Translations under genes and position numbers: made by a program
Source: Pilaira anomala
Taxonomy: Eukaryota; Mucoromycota; Mucoromycetes; Mucorales; Mucoraceae
Length of the DNA stretch: 13,249 bases
Reading direction: 5' to 3'
NCBI GenBank assembly: GCA_025716855.1
Contig: JAIXMQ010000203.1
Location: 1 to 13,249 of the forward strand
Shown: one piece after another, positions 1-9,078 of the stretch
How the letters are laid out: each line of letters opens with the position of its first letter
How positions within the stretch are numbered: position 1 is the stretch's first letter
The notes under the pieces: model-generated
Databases searched by the model: none
Told to the model about the DNA's origin: nothing
The model's input: only the letters and a program-made list of their open reading frames with translations

Positions 1-2
1 AA

Positions 3-815
3 GAAATAACTGCTGAAATTACGGCCAAATTCATTCAAGATGAAATCGTTGCTGTTTACGGTGCTCCCAGCCATCTGATCACTGATCGTGGTGCTAATTA
101 TATGGCCGAATATGTACAAACTTACCTAAAGAACATTGAATGTAATCATCGATTCAGTACTAGTAGAAGACCGCAAAGTAATGGTCAAGTGGAAAGGTTG
201 AATAATACTCTGATTCAAACTATGGCTAAATTGAGAAGAGAGGAAAATGCAAAGCCTTGGGACGTGTATATACAGCCAGCTCTAATGGCGATCAGAACAA
301 TGAAAAACGAAGCTACAGGTTATACTCCAAGCATGCTCTTATACGGTTATGAAATGCGCACACCTTCCACTTGGGTACCTCCAAGATATGATTACGTTGT
401 TGGTAAGGTAGAAGAAGAAATAGCTAGACGGGCTAAAGAGATCGAAAATTGGTTGGTTGAAGTTCGTGCTGCTGCTAAGTTCAATGCTAAAGAGAAGAAA
501 AAAGCCAGAAAGATCTTGTATGATAAGACGGTGGTCCCCCGTATCGCGTTCAAAGTTGGTGAAAAAGTATTAATGAAAGATCATTATCCTAGTGGTAAAT
601 TCGCAGACAAGTTCATTGGACCTTTAGAAATTGTAAAAGTAAATGAAGCCACCAACACTTACTACCTCGTCGGCCCTCATTCAATAAGGTTAAAAGAAGC
701 AGTGCATGGTGATATTCTTGTCCCTTTTAGAGAAAGTAAACGTATGATACCCGATATACAGGTGGAAAGAGCCATGGCCTTATTTCAAAGTTGGTCCGCT
801 AAGCAATTTATGTAA
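3..815 (+). CDS. Ty3/gypsy retrotransposon pol, integrase C-terminal part (5' partial)
   Basis: The open frame runs from the window edge (first full codon at base 3) to TAA at 813-815, giving about 270 residues; the upstream pol is outside the window. The product is retrotransposon integrase, which inserts the element's cDNA into the chromosome in the nucleus. Visible motifs are the second catalytic Asp in LITDRGANY (bases ~76-102) and the catalytic Glu in SNGQVERLN (~177-203). The first catalytic Asp would lie upstream. A C-terminal SH3-like (GPY/F-type) module follows, with KVGEKVLMKDHYP and DKFIGPLEIVKV. I see no chromodomain after it. No frameshift or stop interrupts the visible part, so this end may be fairly young. 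The family call is strong. Whether the whole element is intact cannot be judged. Confidence 0.93.
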   Translation, partial: EITAEITAKFIQDEIVAVYGAPSHLITDRGANYMAEYVQTYLKNIECNHRFSTSRRPQSNGQVERLNNTLIQTMAKLRREENAKPWDVYIQPALMAIRTMKNEATGYTPSMLLYGYEMRTPSTWVPPRYDYVVGKVEEEIARRAKEIENWLVEVRAAAKFNAKEKKKARKILYDKTVVPRIAFKVGEKVLMKDHYPSGKFADKFIGPLEIVKVNEATNTYYLVGPHSIRLKEAVHGDILVPFRESKRMIPDIQVERAMALFQSWSAKQFM

Positions 816-824
816 TGTCTGTCT

Positions 825-832
825 GGGTGGGG
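825..832 (+). other. Candidate polypurine tract of the Ty3 element
   Basis: GGGTGGGG lies 10 bp after the integrase stop codon and directly before TGTAGATGTC, a typical LTR-start sequence. In Ty3/gypsy elements the plus-strand primer sits exactly here. One T interrupts the purines. Assigned by position and composition. Confidence 0.55.
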
Positions 833-849
833 TGTAGATGTCATATGAA

Positions 850-908
850 CACGTGGTTTTCGCCGGACATTTAAAATAGTACTTTTGAGAACACGTGACA
901 TTCACGTG
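850..908. promoter_or_regulatory. Three CACGTG (E-box) sites in the LTR U3
   Basis: CACGTG occurs at 850-855, 892-897 and 903-908. The last two are 11 bp apart, about one helical turn, and form the inverted pair CACGTGACATTCACGTG. CACGTG is the core site of many basic helix-loop-helix factors, so host-controlled LTR transcription is plausible. A similar pair lies at 12423-12439. Confidence 0.4.
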
Positions 909-1270
909 AATATTCCTGGGTTTGACTCTTTTCTTTTGGTTGTGATCTTTTTGCCTCTAAACTGCTTGATTAGGCTTATTCTTTTGGTTTTTCTTCGCTG
1001 TTCTCATTAGTAGTATCTTCTTGTCAAAAAGTAGTCTCTCAATATCTATTTTACTGCTTTTACTCAAGATATATTTTAATTGTTTATTGTTATTACGCTG
1101 GTCGTGCCAAATCTCTCTCCACTTATTCTGGTCACAAAAATCTATATCAAGTGTCAACTTTATTTTGTCGATTGTTTTATTTTTCTGTTTATTTCATTTT
1201 ATTTTCTGTTTATTGTTTATTTTTATTTTCTTATTTTTACTCTTTGTTATTTTTACTCCTTTCTTTTTTT

Positions 1271-1312
1271 TATTATTATCTTTGTTTATTTTATTATTAT
1301 CTTTGTTTATTT
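1271..1312. repeat. Exact 21-bp tandem duplication in the LTR
   Basis: The 21 bases at 1271-1291 are repeated exactly at 1292-1312. The unit is T-rich and contains ATTATCTTTG. It is probably a slippage product within the T-rich U3. Confidence 0.8.
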
Positions 1313-1691
1313 TACTATTTTCTCTATTTTTCTTTATTTGTTATCACTTTACTTTGCCTCAAATTGTTCTCTGGTTCTCCTATTTTCTCAAGTGTCACCT
1401 CAACTTATCGTCTTTTATTTCTCGGTGTTGCTAAATCAAGTCTTTTTTCTGGTTTTGACGTTTCAACTTTTAATTTACTTCAAGAGTAAAATCGCATCGT
1501 CATTTTTTTATTCAAGATATTTTTACGCCATTTGACAAATCAAGAATATTGCAGTTTCAAGTTTTTATTTTATTTTATTTACTATAGTATTTATATTGCA
1601 GTTACCAACATCTGGTAAAATGTCAATTGAAAAGAAGTTGATCGAAGAAAATGATCCCGTTTAGTATTTCCGTTTCTTGATATTTTCTTAG

Positions 1692-1726
1692 TATAAAAGA
1701 GACATATTTTTCATATTTTAAATAAA
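1692..1726 (+). promoter_or_regulatory. LTR TATA box and nearby poly(A) signal
   Basis: TATAAAAG at 1692-1699 is followed by AATAAA at 1721-1726. Transcription would start roughly 30 bases after the TATA box. In the 3' copy the AATAAA could serve in 3'-end formation. Based on motifs only. Confidence 0.4.
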
Positions 1727-2070
1727 CTTATCTTATTCTTACTCTTTAAATTAATCTGCTTGGTGCTCAGTGCTATAAACTTTTAATATCTATTCTCTGT
1801 GATATATATATTTATTATTAGTTTCAATAACGTAGGTTAATTATTGTATAATGGATCGTATGTTAAGAGTTATTAACAGTACTATTTATTTGCTTGGTGC
1901 TATAGTCTGCTTCTCTCTTCTCTGCAATACATTTTTACTGTTTGAAAACACATTTTTCTATCTAACCGAAGAAATAATCAATAAGTCAAATACGTATATT
2001 ACACTTTTGTCAGGCCAGAAATCGCTATACATTCAAGCAGTCAAAATCCATCCACACTAGACTTTTTGAG

Positions 2071-2136
2071 ATTTCCAGGATATTTACAGGTGCTTGAAAT
2101 TTCAGATTTGTAGGATATTTGTAGGATATTTCTAGG
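2071..2136. repeat. Motif array A: 11-bp-phased TTTGTAGG-like units
   Basis: Five units lie here: ATTTCCAGGA (2071), TATTTACAGG (2081), GATTTGTAGG (2105), ATATTTGTAGG (2115) and ATATTTCTAGG (2126). The last two are 11-bp tandem units and the phase is close to one helical turn. The same degenerate motif recurs at 8751-8903 and 11812-11842. Phased short repeats suggest protein-binding sites, for example subterminal sites of a CACTA-like element, but this is not shown. Confidence 0.6.
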
Positions 2137-2978
2137 TTCAAAAAATATTTTGTTAAATACTAACTTCTATGCAATAAAAACTATTTAGAAAGATGCGCAA
2201 TAAAATTTAGATACTTTTATACACTTACAAAAATTAAATTGATAAGTTAGATCTTGAGTTATTACAATTTACATTTTACAAGCTAAACTCGATTTCCTCT
2301 CGTGAGGAGCCTATACACACCCCATATCCAATCAGCTTAAATTTTGGGGCGAACCTAGGTAATTTACTTACGTAAAAGAGCTCTATGCACCACATTTCAG
2401 AAATTGGGGTGAACTTAGGCATTATATAGAGCGAGGTTTAAAACACTTAGCAAAAAAAAAAAAAAAAAATATTATATCGCGTAATATTTTCATATCGGAC
2501 TATTCTTTTGCCTTTAAAAATAAAAAAGTAGTAATCATGTTTAAGTTATTCCTTTTTCTTTCAAAGAAAAACAATAAACAAAACAGAAAAAAAAAGAATA
2601 TGTTTTGTTATTATATAATTTTATATTTAATAAGTAAATTTCTTTTTATTTTAAAGAATTTTATAAATGGTGACACACGAATAAATTGTTTATTTTTTAG
2701 TTTTTTTTAATAAAAAGGACTCTATCCTGAAAGATATTACTTCATAGCTTTCATTGATTCTGAAACATAGCTTAATTGATACGTCTAGTATATTTTTATA
2801 TTAGAAGATATATATGATAATAGCTTTAATAGTTTAAAATATTCTTTTTTAAAAAAACATGACTAGTGTAACAACCTAAACTAAAAATAAAGTAGAGCAA
2901 CTTTACTTGTTTTATTTGAAAAACCGTTTATTTTTTTTTTCTTTTGCTCCTAGATCTTTTTTTTTTTGAAACTTAACA
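2137..2978. other. AT-rich upstream region of the Plavaka-type gene
   Basis: No convincing coding sequence on either strand. It holds many poly(A)/poly(T) tracts (an A run near 2452, T runs near 2930-2967) and one diverged direct duplication (2307-2360 and 2378-2420). The T-rich stretch just before the start codon at 2979 may act as a promoter or nucleosome-depleted region. No clear TATA box was assigned. Confidence 0.5.
2307..2420. repeat. Diverged direct duplication
   Basis: 2307-2360 and 2378-2420 share the same order of blocks: GAGC, CTATRCAC, a CACATWTC-like block, AAATT, GGGGYGAAC, YTAGG. The second copy is shorter through internal gaps. TTACGTAA lies between them. It is an old tandem duplication of unknown role upstream of the transposase gene. 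Confidence 0.5.
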
Positions 2979-5900
2979 ATGTACGAAAAAAACGAATGCG
3001 ATTATTTAAAAAAGTGCTACTGCACAAAATGTAAGAAATCCTCTGGAGGGTTTCAACTAGTTGCCTATAACAATAGAATAAACCACTTGAACAACGATCT
3101 TATGTTAGGTATACAATACAATTTTTTTTTGTTCCTAGACGCAAGCTAACACGAGTAATCTTCTTTACAGGCATCGACATTGATCTTGGTTCAACTACTG
3201 ACCCTGGTAACGAAAAAAAAAAAGAACAGAAAAAAAAAAACTTGCAACTTTGACTAACGCTTTAACACCTTATTCTATAGATCAAGCTATTCAAGACGAT
3301 TATGACATGGCTTACTCGTCTGACTTAGAAGAAGAAGTTGGTAGAGAAGAATTAGAAGAAGCTGATGCCGGAGTCTTTGAACCTGAAGAAAATCCTGCTG
3401 AAGAAAGTGAAGGTGAAGAAGAATCTGAAGGTATATATATATAGAAATAAATAAATAAATATTTTTTTTTATATTTAACTTTATTTGTTTCTAAATAGAT
3501 CCTTATGATGGTTTTGTTGATAATTCGGCCATACCCGATGAACCATTATCATTTTGTCTTTTTTTAATGGTTGCTATGTTATGTGGTAGATACATTACTG
3601 ACGAAGGATTGGAAATTGTTATGACTTTTTTGAACATTGCTTTGGAAATTTGTGGCAAAAACTTTCGATTTCCTAAAACAGTTGCAGCATTTTTAGCACG
3701 GTGTCAATTTTCTGAAAGGATTCATAATGGTGTAAAGAAATATGTTAGTTGTACTCGTTGCCATGCCGTACACCCTTATTCGACACCAAGTGAAATAGAG
3801 AAATTGATGAAAAGACAAACATGTTCTACAAAAGGTCCATTTATTAATTCAACCCGGTGTGATAATCAACTGTTTAAAGAAAAAAACAAGAAACCAGTGA
3901 GATTTTTCTATTATAATTCTGTTGTTGATACTTTGAAAAGATTTTTTTACGTGATGGATTTACTGAGAATATCAAGAAGTGGAAGAATCGACAATCAGTA
4001 CCTGGTTTGATGAGTGACATTTATGATGGACGTATTTGGAAAACTTTCAAATTAAATGATCAAGATGACAAACCTTTCTTTGAACAATCATTATTCAATT
4101 TGGGACTTTCTGTAAATGTCGACTGGTTTGGCTTGTTTACAAATAGTCAGTATTCTGTTGGTGCTATCTATTTGACCATTCAAAACTTACCAAGAGAAAT
4201 TCGTAACTTACGTGAAAATGTTATTCTTTGTTGTTTAATTCCTGGGCCTACCGAACCTGCTACATTTCAAATGAACCATTATCTGAAATTAGTTGTTGAT
4301 GAATTGCTACTTTTTATTCCTGGCATCAATATCCAAACTTTGAATGATGGTATTAAATCAGTAAAAGCAGCATTAACTCTGGTAACTTGTGATCTTCCTG
4401 CTACTAGAAAGGTTATCGGTATGACTTCGTACATGTCTAAAAATGCTTGTAATCGGTGTGAGACTAAGTTTGATTCAATTCCTGGTCAACCTACCAAGCG
4501 TGACTTTACTACCGGTTGTGACGAAAGTACTTGGATTATGCGTACAAATGAAAAACATAGAAGGGATGCTCAAAAATGGTTGAATACTCGCACTCTTTTT
4601 GCTAGAACAGAAGCTGAACAAGAAAATGGTACTCGCTATTCTGAACTTCTTAGACTTGAATACTTTGACGCTACACGATTTGTTGCATTTGATATCTGCA
4701 TAATATCTTTATGGGCACAGCAAAACGTATGGCTGCTACTATCTGGACTAATAATGAACAATTTATTGAAGGTGGAGCCCAACTTCTTACAAAGGCTGAT
4801 TTGAAGTTAATGAAAGAGCAAAGCGAATGTGGCAACTTTGATTTACCCTTTGGTTACGATGGACAATCTATCCCTAAAAAGATAAACGGTGGAAAAGGAT
4901 TCTCATATATGAAGTCTGATGAATTTAAAACTTGGACTTTATCAATGTCTCCATATTTACTCAAGTTGAAACTCGGTACCAAGTTTTATAACAACTGGAT
5001 GAATTTTGTGGAAGCTACCAGGTACTTGTCAAGCCCTCTGATTTCACTTGAAGAAGTTGATATTATGCATGGTTATATCACTGCCTTTGTAAAAGATTTT
5101 GTATCAATTTATAAGGATCCAGGTCTCATGGTATCAAATATGCACTTTCATTTACATTTACGTGATACTCTTTTGGATTATGGTCCTGGTCCTACTACTT
5201 GGGTATTTAATTTCGAAAGATACAACTGTGACATCAAAGGTATCAGAACTAATAGGAAAGACTGTGTGGAATTGACGTATCTCAAGAGGTTTTTAAATAC
5301 TGTTCATAAAGGTGATTACTTTAAAACGTTGCCACGTTCTATATTGGATCCAAGAAATTACGCACATGTAAAACGTCTGTTTATTGGTGATGATATACAT
5401 GGTTATAAGGCTATCGATGAATTACTTGAAGAAGAATACCGTATGGCTCTTAAAGAATTTTCGATTATTGATTATTTTTCCTTGAGAAACGGTCATTCTG
5501 TCTCATTTGGGTTTGAGGTTCTACCACCAACTGTAATGAAAAATATGAAGCTTCAAAGTGTTACTCAAATTGAATCATGCTATTTCCTTCACCTGTTGGA
5601 TTTCTATAACATGATGTACACCTGTCAGAATTTCGAAGGCTGTTATAATTCGAATACACAATCCAGTCATTCTCTTGATCTGGTAAATACTGTTGTTTCG
5701 GACAAAATCATAAAGTTTAGAACGATGACAATCTTTGGTGATGTTTACAAAGCAGCAGGAACAAACTATCTAGGGTCCGTGGATCATATATTCGTGCCTT
5801 TTATAGAAATGATGAAAATGGTGGTAATGAAGATGATGATATGGATATTTATCACACAGTATCCAGATCTGGTGTTTTACGTCCAGCACAGATCATGTTT

Positions 5901-6224
5901 TTTTTTAGACATCAAGTGAAGGTCTTGGGTGATGATGGTGAATTGGAAACGATTACCCATACTTTTGCTTATGTGAGGTAAATATGACTTTTTTTTTTTA
6001 TATATAATTGTACTGATGTTTTTTTTAAGATGGTTCTCGTATCCTCATCTCGAATTGAGTTCTTTCTCCAGCATCATATGCAAGTTTGGGGTAACGGATT
6101 CGACAATGATTCGGTAATGTCTATATTGCCAGTGTCTAGAATCTACTCGCCAATTACAATTATGAAGGACAATATTGACGATACAAATGTCATTTTGGGA
6201 TTACCTCCAAAGGTTTTTTTCTAA
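2979..6224 (+). pseudogene. Plavaka/tnp2-type (CACTA superfamily) DDE transposase, four frameshifts
   Basis: Five exons: 2979-3108, 3171-3206, 3281-3430, 3499-5977 and 6030-6224. The introns are 52-74 bp, and the one at 3207-3280 has a CTAAC branch site. If each frameshift is one missing base, the length is 998 codons, normal for the family. Domains in order: an N-terminal Cys-x-Cys-x2-Cys...His module (C13, C15, C18, H36), an acidic Glu-rich linker (exon 3), then the catalytic core. Core motifs are SVNVDWFGLF (~4110) with a likely catalytic Asp, IPGPTEPATFQMNHYL, CDLPATRKVIG, HNIFMGTAKRM (4699), LDYGPGPTTWVFNFERYN (5176), FAYVRWF across intron 4, and the terminal LGLPPKVFF. Frame breaks lie in the T7 run at 3942-3948, at ~4699, ~5781 and within 6050-6080. 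None can be removed by an intron, because conserved sequence continues on both sides. There are no nonsense codons, so it is either recently dead or affected by sequence errors. Function if intact: cut-and-paste transposition. Confidence 0.85.
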
Positions 6225-6526
6225 GGTTATCTGATATCGTTTTTTTTTAAGCATCGGTTATCTTATTCTATACTGAATACTTTTTGCTTTTCAAGTTTTA
6301 GATATAACCAAAGAGAGTTTTAGATGATACATCACTTAGGTCAGTGAAGATGGTGTGTTATGCATTGTCAATGTACTGGTCTAGTCGTCGCGTCTGGTGT
6401 TTGGTACATTATTACACTGGAAAACGATCCCTCTCTTCAAAAAAAAAGGAAAAAAAAACAACAACAAAAAAAACAAATATACAAGTATACAAAAAAAAAA
6501 GACATATAAAGAAAAGATTAAGCAGT
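6225..6526. other. Intergenic space between convergent genes
   Basis: Lies between the stop of the transposase gene and the stop of the minus-strand gene. The right half (6440-6500) is a run of A-rich tracts, T-rich on the minus strand, where the minus-strand transcript probably ends. Short open frames here are low complexity (Lys/Thr-rich or Phe-rich) and are not taken as genes. Confidence 0.5.
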
Positions 6527-7617
6527 TTAATTATTATAGATTTCACTGTTGACGCCCCACGCAGGAAGTGAAAGTAACTCTTGACGAGAAGGTGAGGTAT
6601 CAACAGTCTCGCTGGTACGAGGTAAACAAGTATTTGGTCTGTTACGAGCCTGGGCGTTATCCAATTCTTTGTAAAAAGAATTTAACTTTTTTTTTTTAAA
6701 AAGATATGTTCAGAAATTAATTCAATCAAACACTTCCATTACTAATTATTACCTTCTCACTTCTCCATTTAGGAACCAGTTTCTTAAATGCGCTCGCGTT
6801 TCCATGAATGTCAGTGCTGTACACTTCTTCTTCTGACATGTAGCCTTTGTTCAAAAAAGTAAGGCATTCACCCTCTGGTCCAAAAGAAGGCACAAATTGG
6901 TCTTTGCAAGTCCAAAAATTTCTTCTTCTCTTGCGGTATTTCTATCGGTTATAAAGGTAAGATATTCGTTTGTATATTCATCGAAGTTTTATATACTAAC
7001 TTGAGTCAATCTTTGTCTCATATTATGTCTATTTTGAAGATTGAACAACTCATCAGCAGCCATCTCAGTTTTCTTCTTGTAATTACGACGATGATTTTCA
7101 TAGTTATTCCTGATTCGGATGCAAATATTTTTATTATCCGTATCAGTCATTTCAGCATTAACACCAATTATTTTTACTGCTAATTTACGAATAATGTAAT
7201 CTCGAATATCTTGATTGACCTGGCTTTTATCCAAGGAACTGGTTACGATCCAACCAGGCATATTATGCATGACACAGTATTCCTTATAGAATTGGCGAAT
7301 CCAACGCTGTAAGTATTTTTTTTAAAAAAAAGTCAATAATCCGTATGCTAATGTATTCAATTATGTTTGTTTCTTACAGACTGCTCTGGGTTTCTACCGA
7401 TGGTTTCTCTTTCCCAGGGGTCACCACGACGAGTTCTTTCTTTCTCTAATTCTTTTGTTCTTTCTTCCAACTCTCTATACTTGGTAGAAAGCTTTTCGAC
7501 CAGTTGATCTACTGATAATCGGTTACCAGCGGTTGCTGGTCTGAAGCTACTTCTACCTGTTGCAATAACAGTGGGAATAGTAGTTCTGTTGTTGGTGTTG
7601 TTGTTGAATGATGACAT
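6527..7617 (-). CDS. Hypothetical protein, 288 aa, four exons; candidate transposon partner
   Basis: Minus-strand exons are 7617-7378, 7306-7001, 6941-6761 and 6666-6527 (stop 6529-6527), with introns of 71, 59 and 94 bp. Donors are GTAAGA, GTTAGT and GTGAGA; acceptors are CAG, TAG and AAG. The frame stays open across all junctions (867 nt). Residues 1-35 are Asn/Thr-rich. About 38-66 form a charged coiled coil (LVEKLSTKYRELEERTKELE). About 81-182 (exon 2) look like a folded alpha/beta or helical region with RWIRQFYKEY and IRDYIIRKLAVKIIGV. KYRKRRR at 183-189 is a likely nuclear localisation or DNA-contact patch. An acidic stretch MSEEEV follows at ~217, and KWRK closes exon 3. I do not recognise the family with certainty. 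The pattern (coiled coil, basic patch, acidic turn, WR motif) resembles fungal transposon-associated proteins. Its tail-to-tail position 302 bp from the Plavaka-type gene suggests, by analogy with two-gene CACTA elements, a DNA-binding helper. That is inference. Confidence 0.75.
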
Positions 7618-8359
7618 TTTTAAATAAAGAAAAAGAATTAGGCTGGGTTGATGTTCATTTAGACCTGTCGAATATATACCAAACTAAACATTATTACGCA
7701 CATTTTTTAGAGCTATTTTTTTTTTATTGGCTCATTTACTAGCTCATTATTTTAGCTTACTATTTTTTTTTCAGCTCTTATATTTTTTTTTTTTTTACAT
7801 TTTTACTTTTCCTTTTTTTTTTACTTTTAATTTTTTTTCATGTAGTTGCGCACAAGAAAGTATCATTAACTTTTTACCCTAGTAGAATTAATCACTTAAC
7901 TATTGTCGTAAATGGTATGATAATTATAATATGTACTGCTACAAATAATAGATAATAACCCTTTTTTATAGATAAATTGCCCTTGTAGCTGACTGGTAAC
8001 GTTTTTTTTTAAATAATTTTACATAGTATCACTCATACCTATTTAAATAGTAATAACAAACCTGTCAAAATGTATCAAAAGGATACTGCTCTTCTTTGCT
8101 CTAAGGTAAAATTTTATTACAAATTCTCCCATACAAACGTTTTTTTAACTTTTTTTTTTAATATAGTACCTGTTCAACAAACTACTGGTTTATTCTCTTT
8201 CTTTTTATTGAAACAGGTAAAAGCAAACTCATTCATGTTTTACAGTGCTTAAGACTAACTATATTTTTTTGTAGCATGCTACTGTCGCTCTGTTACCAGG
8301 CTTTTTTTTAAAAAAATAAAGGTAAACACTTCATATCACCCCTGTTCTTCCATATTTCT

Positions 8360-8390
<31 letters not shown>

Positions 8391-8750
8391 AGCGTATATG
8401 GTCTAAACATAATGGCTCCTTGTTCTTTCTGATACAGAACAAATATCACACAAGTGACGACATCACTTTGTTATGTTCTTATCGCTATTCCTCGCCTCAA
8501 AAAAAGATGCTGTATCCGTTTTAAAGTAACAATATGGCAGTATGCCAGTGGCTTTTGATTTTTTTTTAAAAAAAATCAATGAATAAAGATCTATTTTTAA
8601 ACCAAATTAATATATAAAAAGCCGTTTAAAGAGGTATATTATACCAATAGCAGTAGCGCATTTATTATGAACGTCATTTTGAAATAAGATAAAGACCAAT
8701 GATATGAAGCAATATACAAATGAAAAGCCAATAGCTATTGAGATCTAACA
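7618..8750. other. AT-rich non-coding region
   Basis: No gene I can support. It contains many poly(T) runs, including 28 Ts at 8363-8390, and T/A dyads such as the hairpin-forming sequence at 8555-8579. The part next to 7617 is the likely promoter side of the minus-strand gene. An open frame at 8070-8252 (+) has plausible splice signals, but the frame cannot be kept open across them, so it is not called. Confidence 0.5.
8555..8579. repeat. T9/A8 inverted repeat able to form a hairpin
   Basis: TTGAT followed by a T run, then an A run followed by ATCAA, gives 12-bp complementary arms. It is one of several T-run/A-run dyads in the window. Confidence 0.6.
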
Positions 8751-8903
8751 GATTTGCAGGTAAAATAATATCATGAAATATCTAATTTGCAGGTAAAACT
8801 AGGATGATAAAGTACAGATTTGTAGGTAAAACTAGGATGTAAATTTCAAATTTCCAGGACTTTGTAGGACCTGGAAATTAGAGATTTGTAGGAGATTTGC
8901 AGG
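8751..8903. repeat. Motif array B: 33-bp and 11-bp phased TTTGYAGG units
   Basis: TTTGYAGG or TTTCCAGG starts at 8753, 8786, 8819, 8851, 8861, 8885 and 8896. The first three are 33 bp apart (three helical turns), and their 21-bp cores at 8786-8806 and 8819-8839 match at 20 of 21 positions. The last two are 11 bp apart. An inverted copy (CCTGGAAATT, 8870-8879) pairs with AATTTCCAGG (8849-8858). The array runs to within 12 bp of the Harbinger left end, and similar units continue beyond its right end. Confidence 0.7.
8849..8879. repeat. 10-bp inverted repeat inside motif array B
   Basis: AATTTCCAGG (8849-8858) and CCTGGAAATT (8870-8879) are perfect inverted arms around an 11-bp spacer that carries another TTTGTAGG. 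Confidence 0.8.
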
Positions 8904-8915
8904 ACGACCTGTATA

Positions 8916-8942
8916 GGACGACTTCCAAAATTCATGTTTAAA
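8916..8942 (+). repeat. Left terminal inverted repeat of the Harbinger element
   Basis: Begins GGACGACTTCCAAAATTCAT and pairs with 11738-11764 over 27 bp with one mismatch (T versus A at position 8). A partial second copy, GGACTTCCAAAATTCAT, lies at 9013-9029 inside the element. Confidence 0.93.
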
Positions 8943-8948
8943 CCAAAT

Positions 8949-9007
8949 CTACTCATAGTTACACTAATACCCCCAAGTGACCACTCCGACGTTTACTCAT
9001 GAGTAAA
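8949..9007. promoter_or_regulatory. Left subterminal TACTCA sites, including a 16-bp palindrome
   Basis: CTACTCAT at 8949-8956 and the perfect palindrome TTTACTCATGAGTAAA at 8992-9007. The same core, TTTACTCAC, occurs three times near the right end. Likely binding sites for the transposase or the Myb-like protein. Confidence 0.6.
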
Positions 9008-9012
9008 AAAAA

Positions 9013-9029
9013 GGACTTCCAAAATTCAT
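9013..9029 (+). repeat. Internal partial copy of the left terminal repeat
   Basis: GGACTTCCAAAATTCAT repeats the terminal sequence with an internal 3-base gap (GAC missing), 97 bp inside the left end. It may be a second transposase contact site. Confidence 0.7.
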
Positions 9030-9078
9030 ACTTGTTAGAATAAAAAAAAATTATATAAAAATATAAAAAAAAAAACGC

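Larger units (their letters stand above)
833..2031 (+). repeat. Probable 3' LTR of the Ty3/gypsy element
   Basis: The proposed LTR starts with TGTAGATGTC directly after the purine tract. It may end at ...CTATACA (2031), which would give TGTA/TACA ends, but the right boundary is uncertain because the 5' LTR is outside the window. Inside are three CACGTG boxes near the 5' edge, a long T-rich stretch (about 1165-1340) with an exact 21-bp tandem duplication, a TATA box at 1692 and AATAAA at 1721. That order (U3, TATA, poly(A) signal) fits an LTR. Open frames in the T-rich part encode only Phe/Leu/Tyr-rich low-complexity peptides and are not taken as genes. Confidence 0.5.

Noticed and set aside
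957..1157. 66-aa minus-strand open frame
   Set aside because: Short, no recognisable motif, lies within the probable LTR, opposite T-rich frames.
1021..1535. Three overlapping plus-strand open frames in the T-rich LTR
   Set aside because: Products are Phe/Leu/Tyr-rich low complexity from poly(T) DNA; three frames are open at once, as expected from composition.
2055..2059. CACTA as the left terminus of a CACTA element
   Set aside because: Five bases are too common; no matching inverted TAGTG end with a target duplication was found to the right of the transposase gene.
1851..2060. 69-aa open frame with a hydrophobic N-terminus
   Set aside because: Near the LTR end, no homology I recognise, spans the possible LTR boundary; most likely chance.
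2867..2877. CTAGTGT near 2867 as an inverted match to ACACTAG at 2054
   Set aside because: Only about seven bases match and the pair would not enclose the transposase gene.
3207..3281. A frameshift in the A-rich stretch of the Plavaka-type gene
   Set aside because: A 74-bp intron (GTAACG donor, CTAAC branch site, TATAG acceptor) explains the frame change fully.
6344..6603. 75-aa plus and 63-aa minus open frames
   Set aside because: Poly-Lys/Thr or Phe-rich products of A-rich DNA; the minus one overlaps exon 4 of the 288-aa gene in a frame not supported by the GTGAGA donor.
8070..8252. 60-aa open frame with GTAAAA/TATAG splice-like signals, possibly a small spliced gene
   Set aside because: Splicing the best signals leads to an immediate stop; unspliced product is Phe-rich with no motif.
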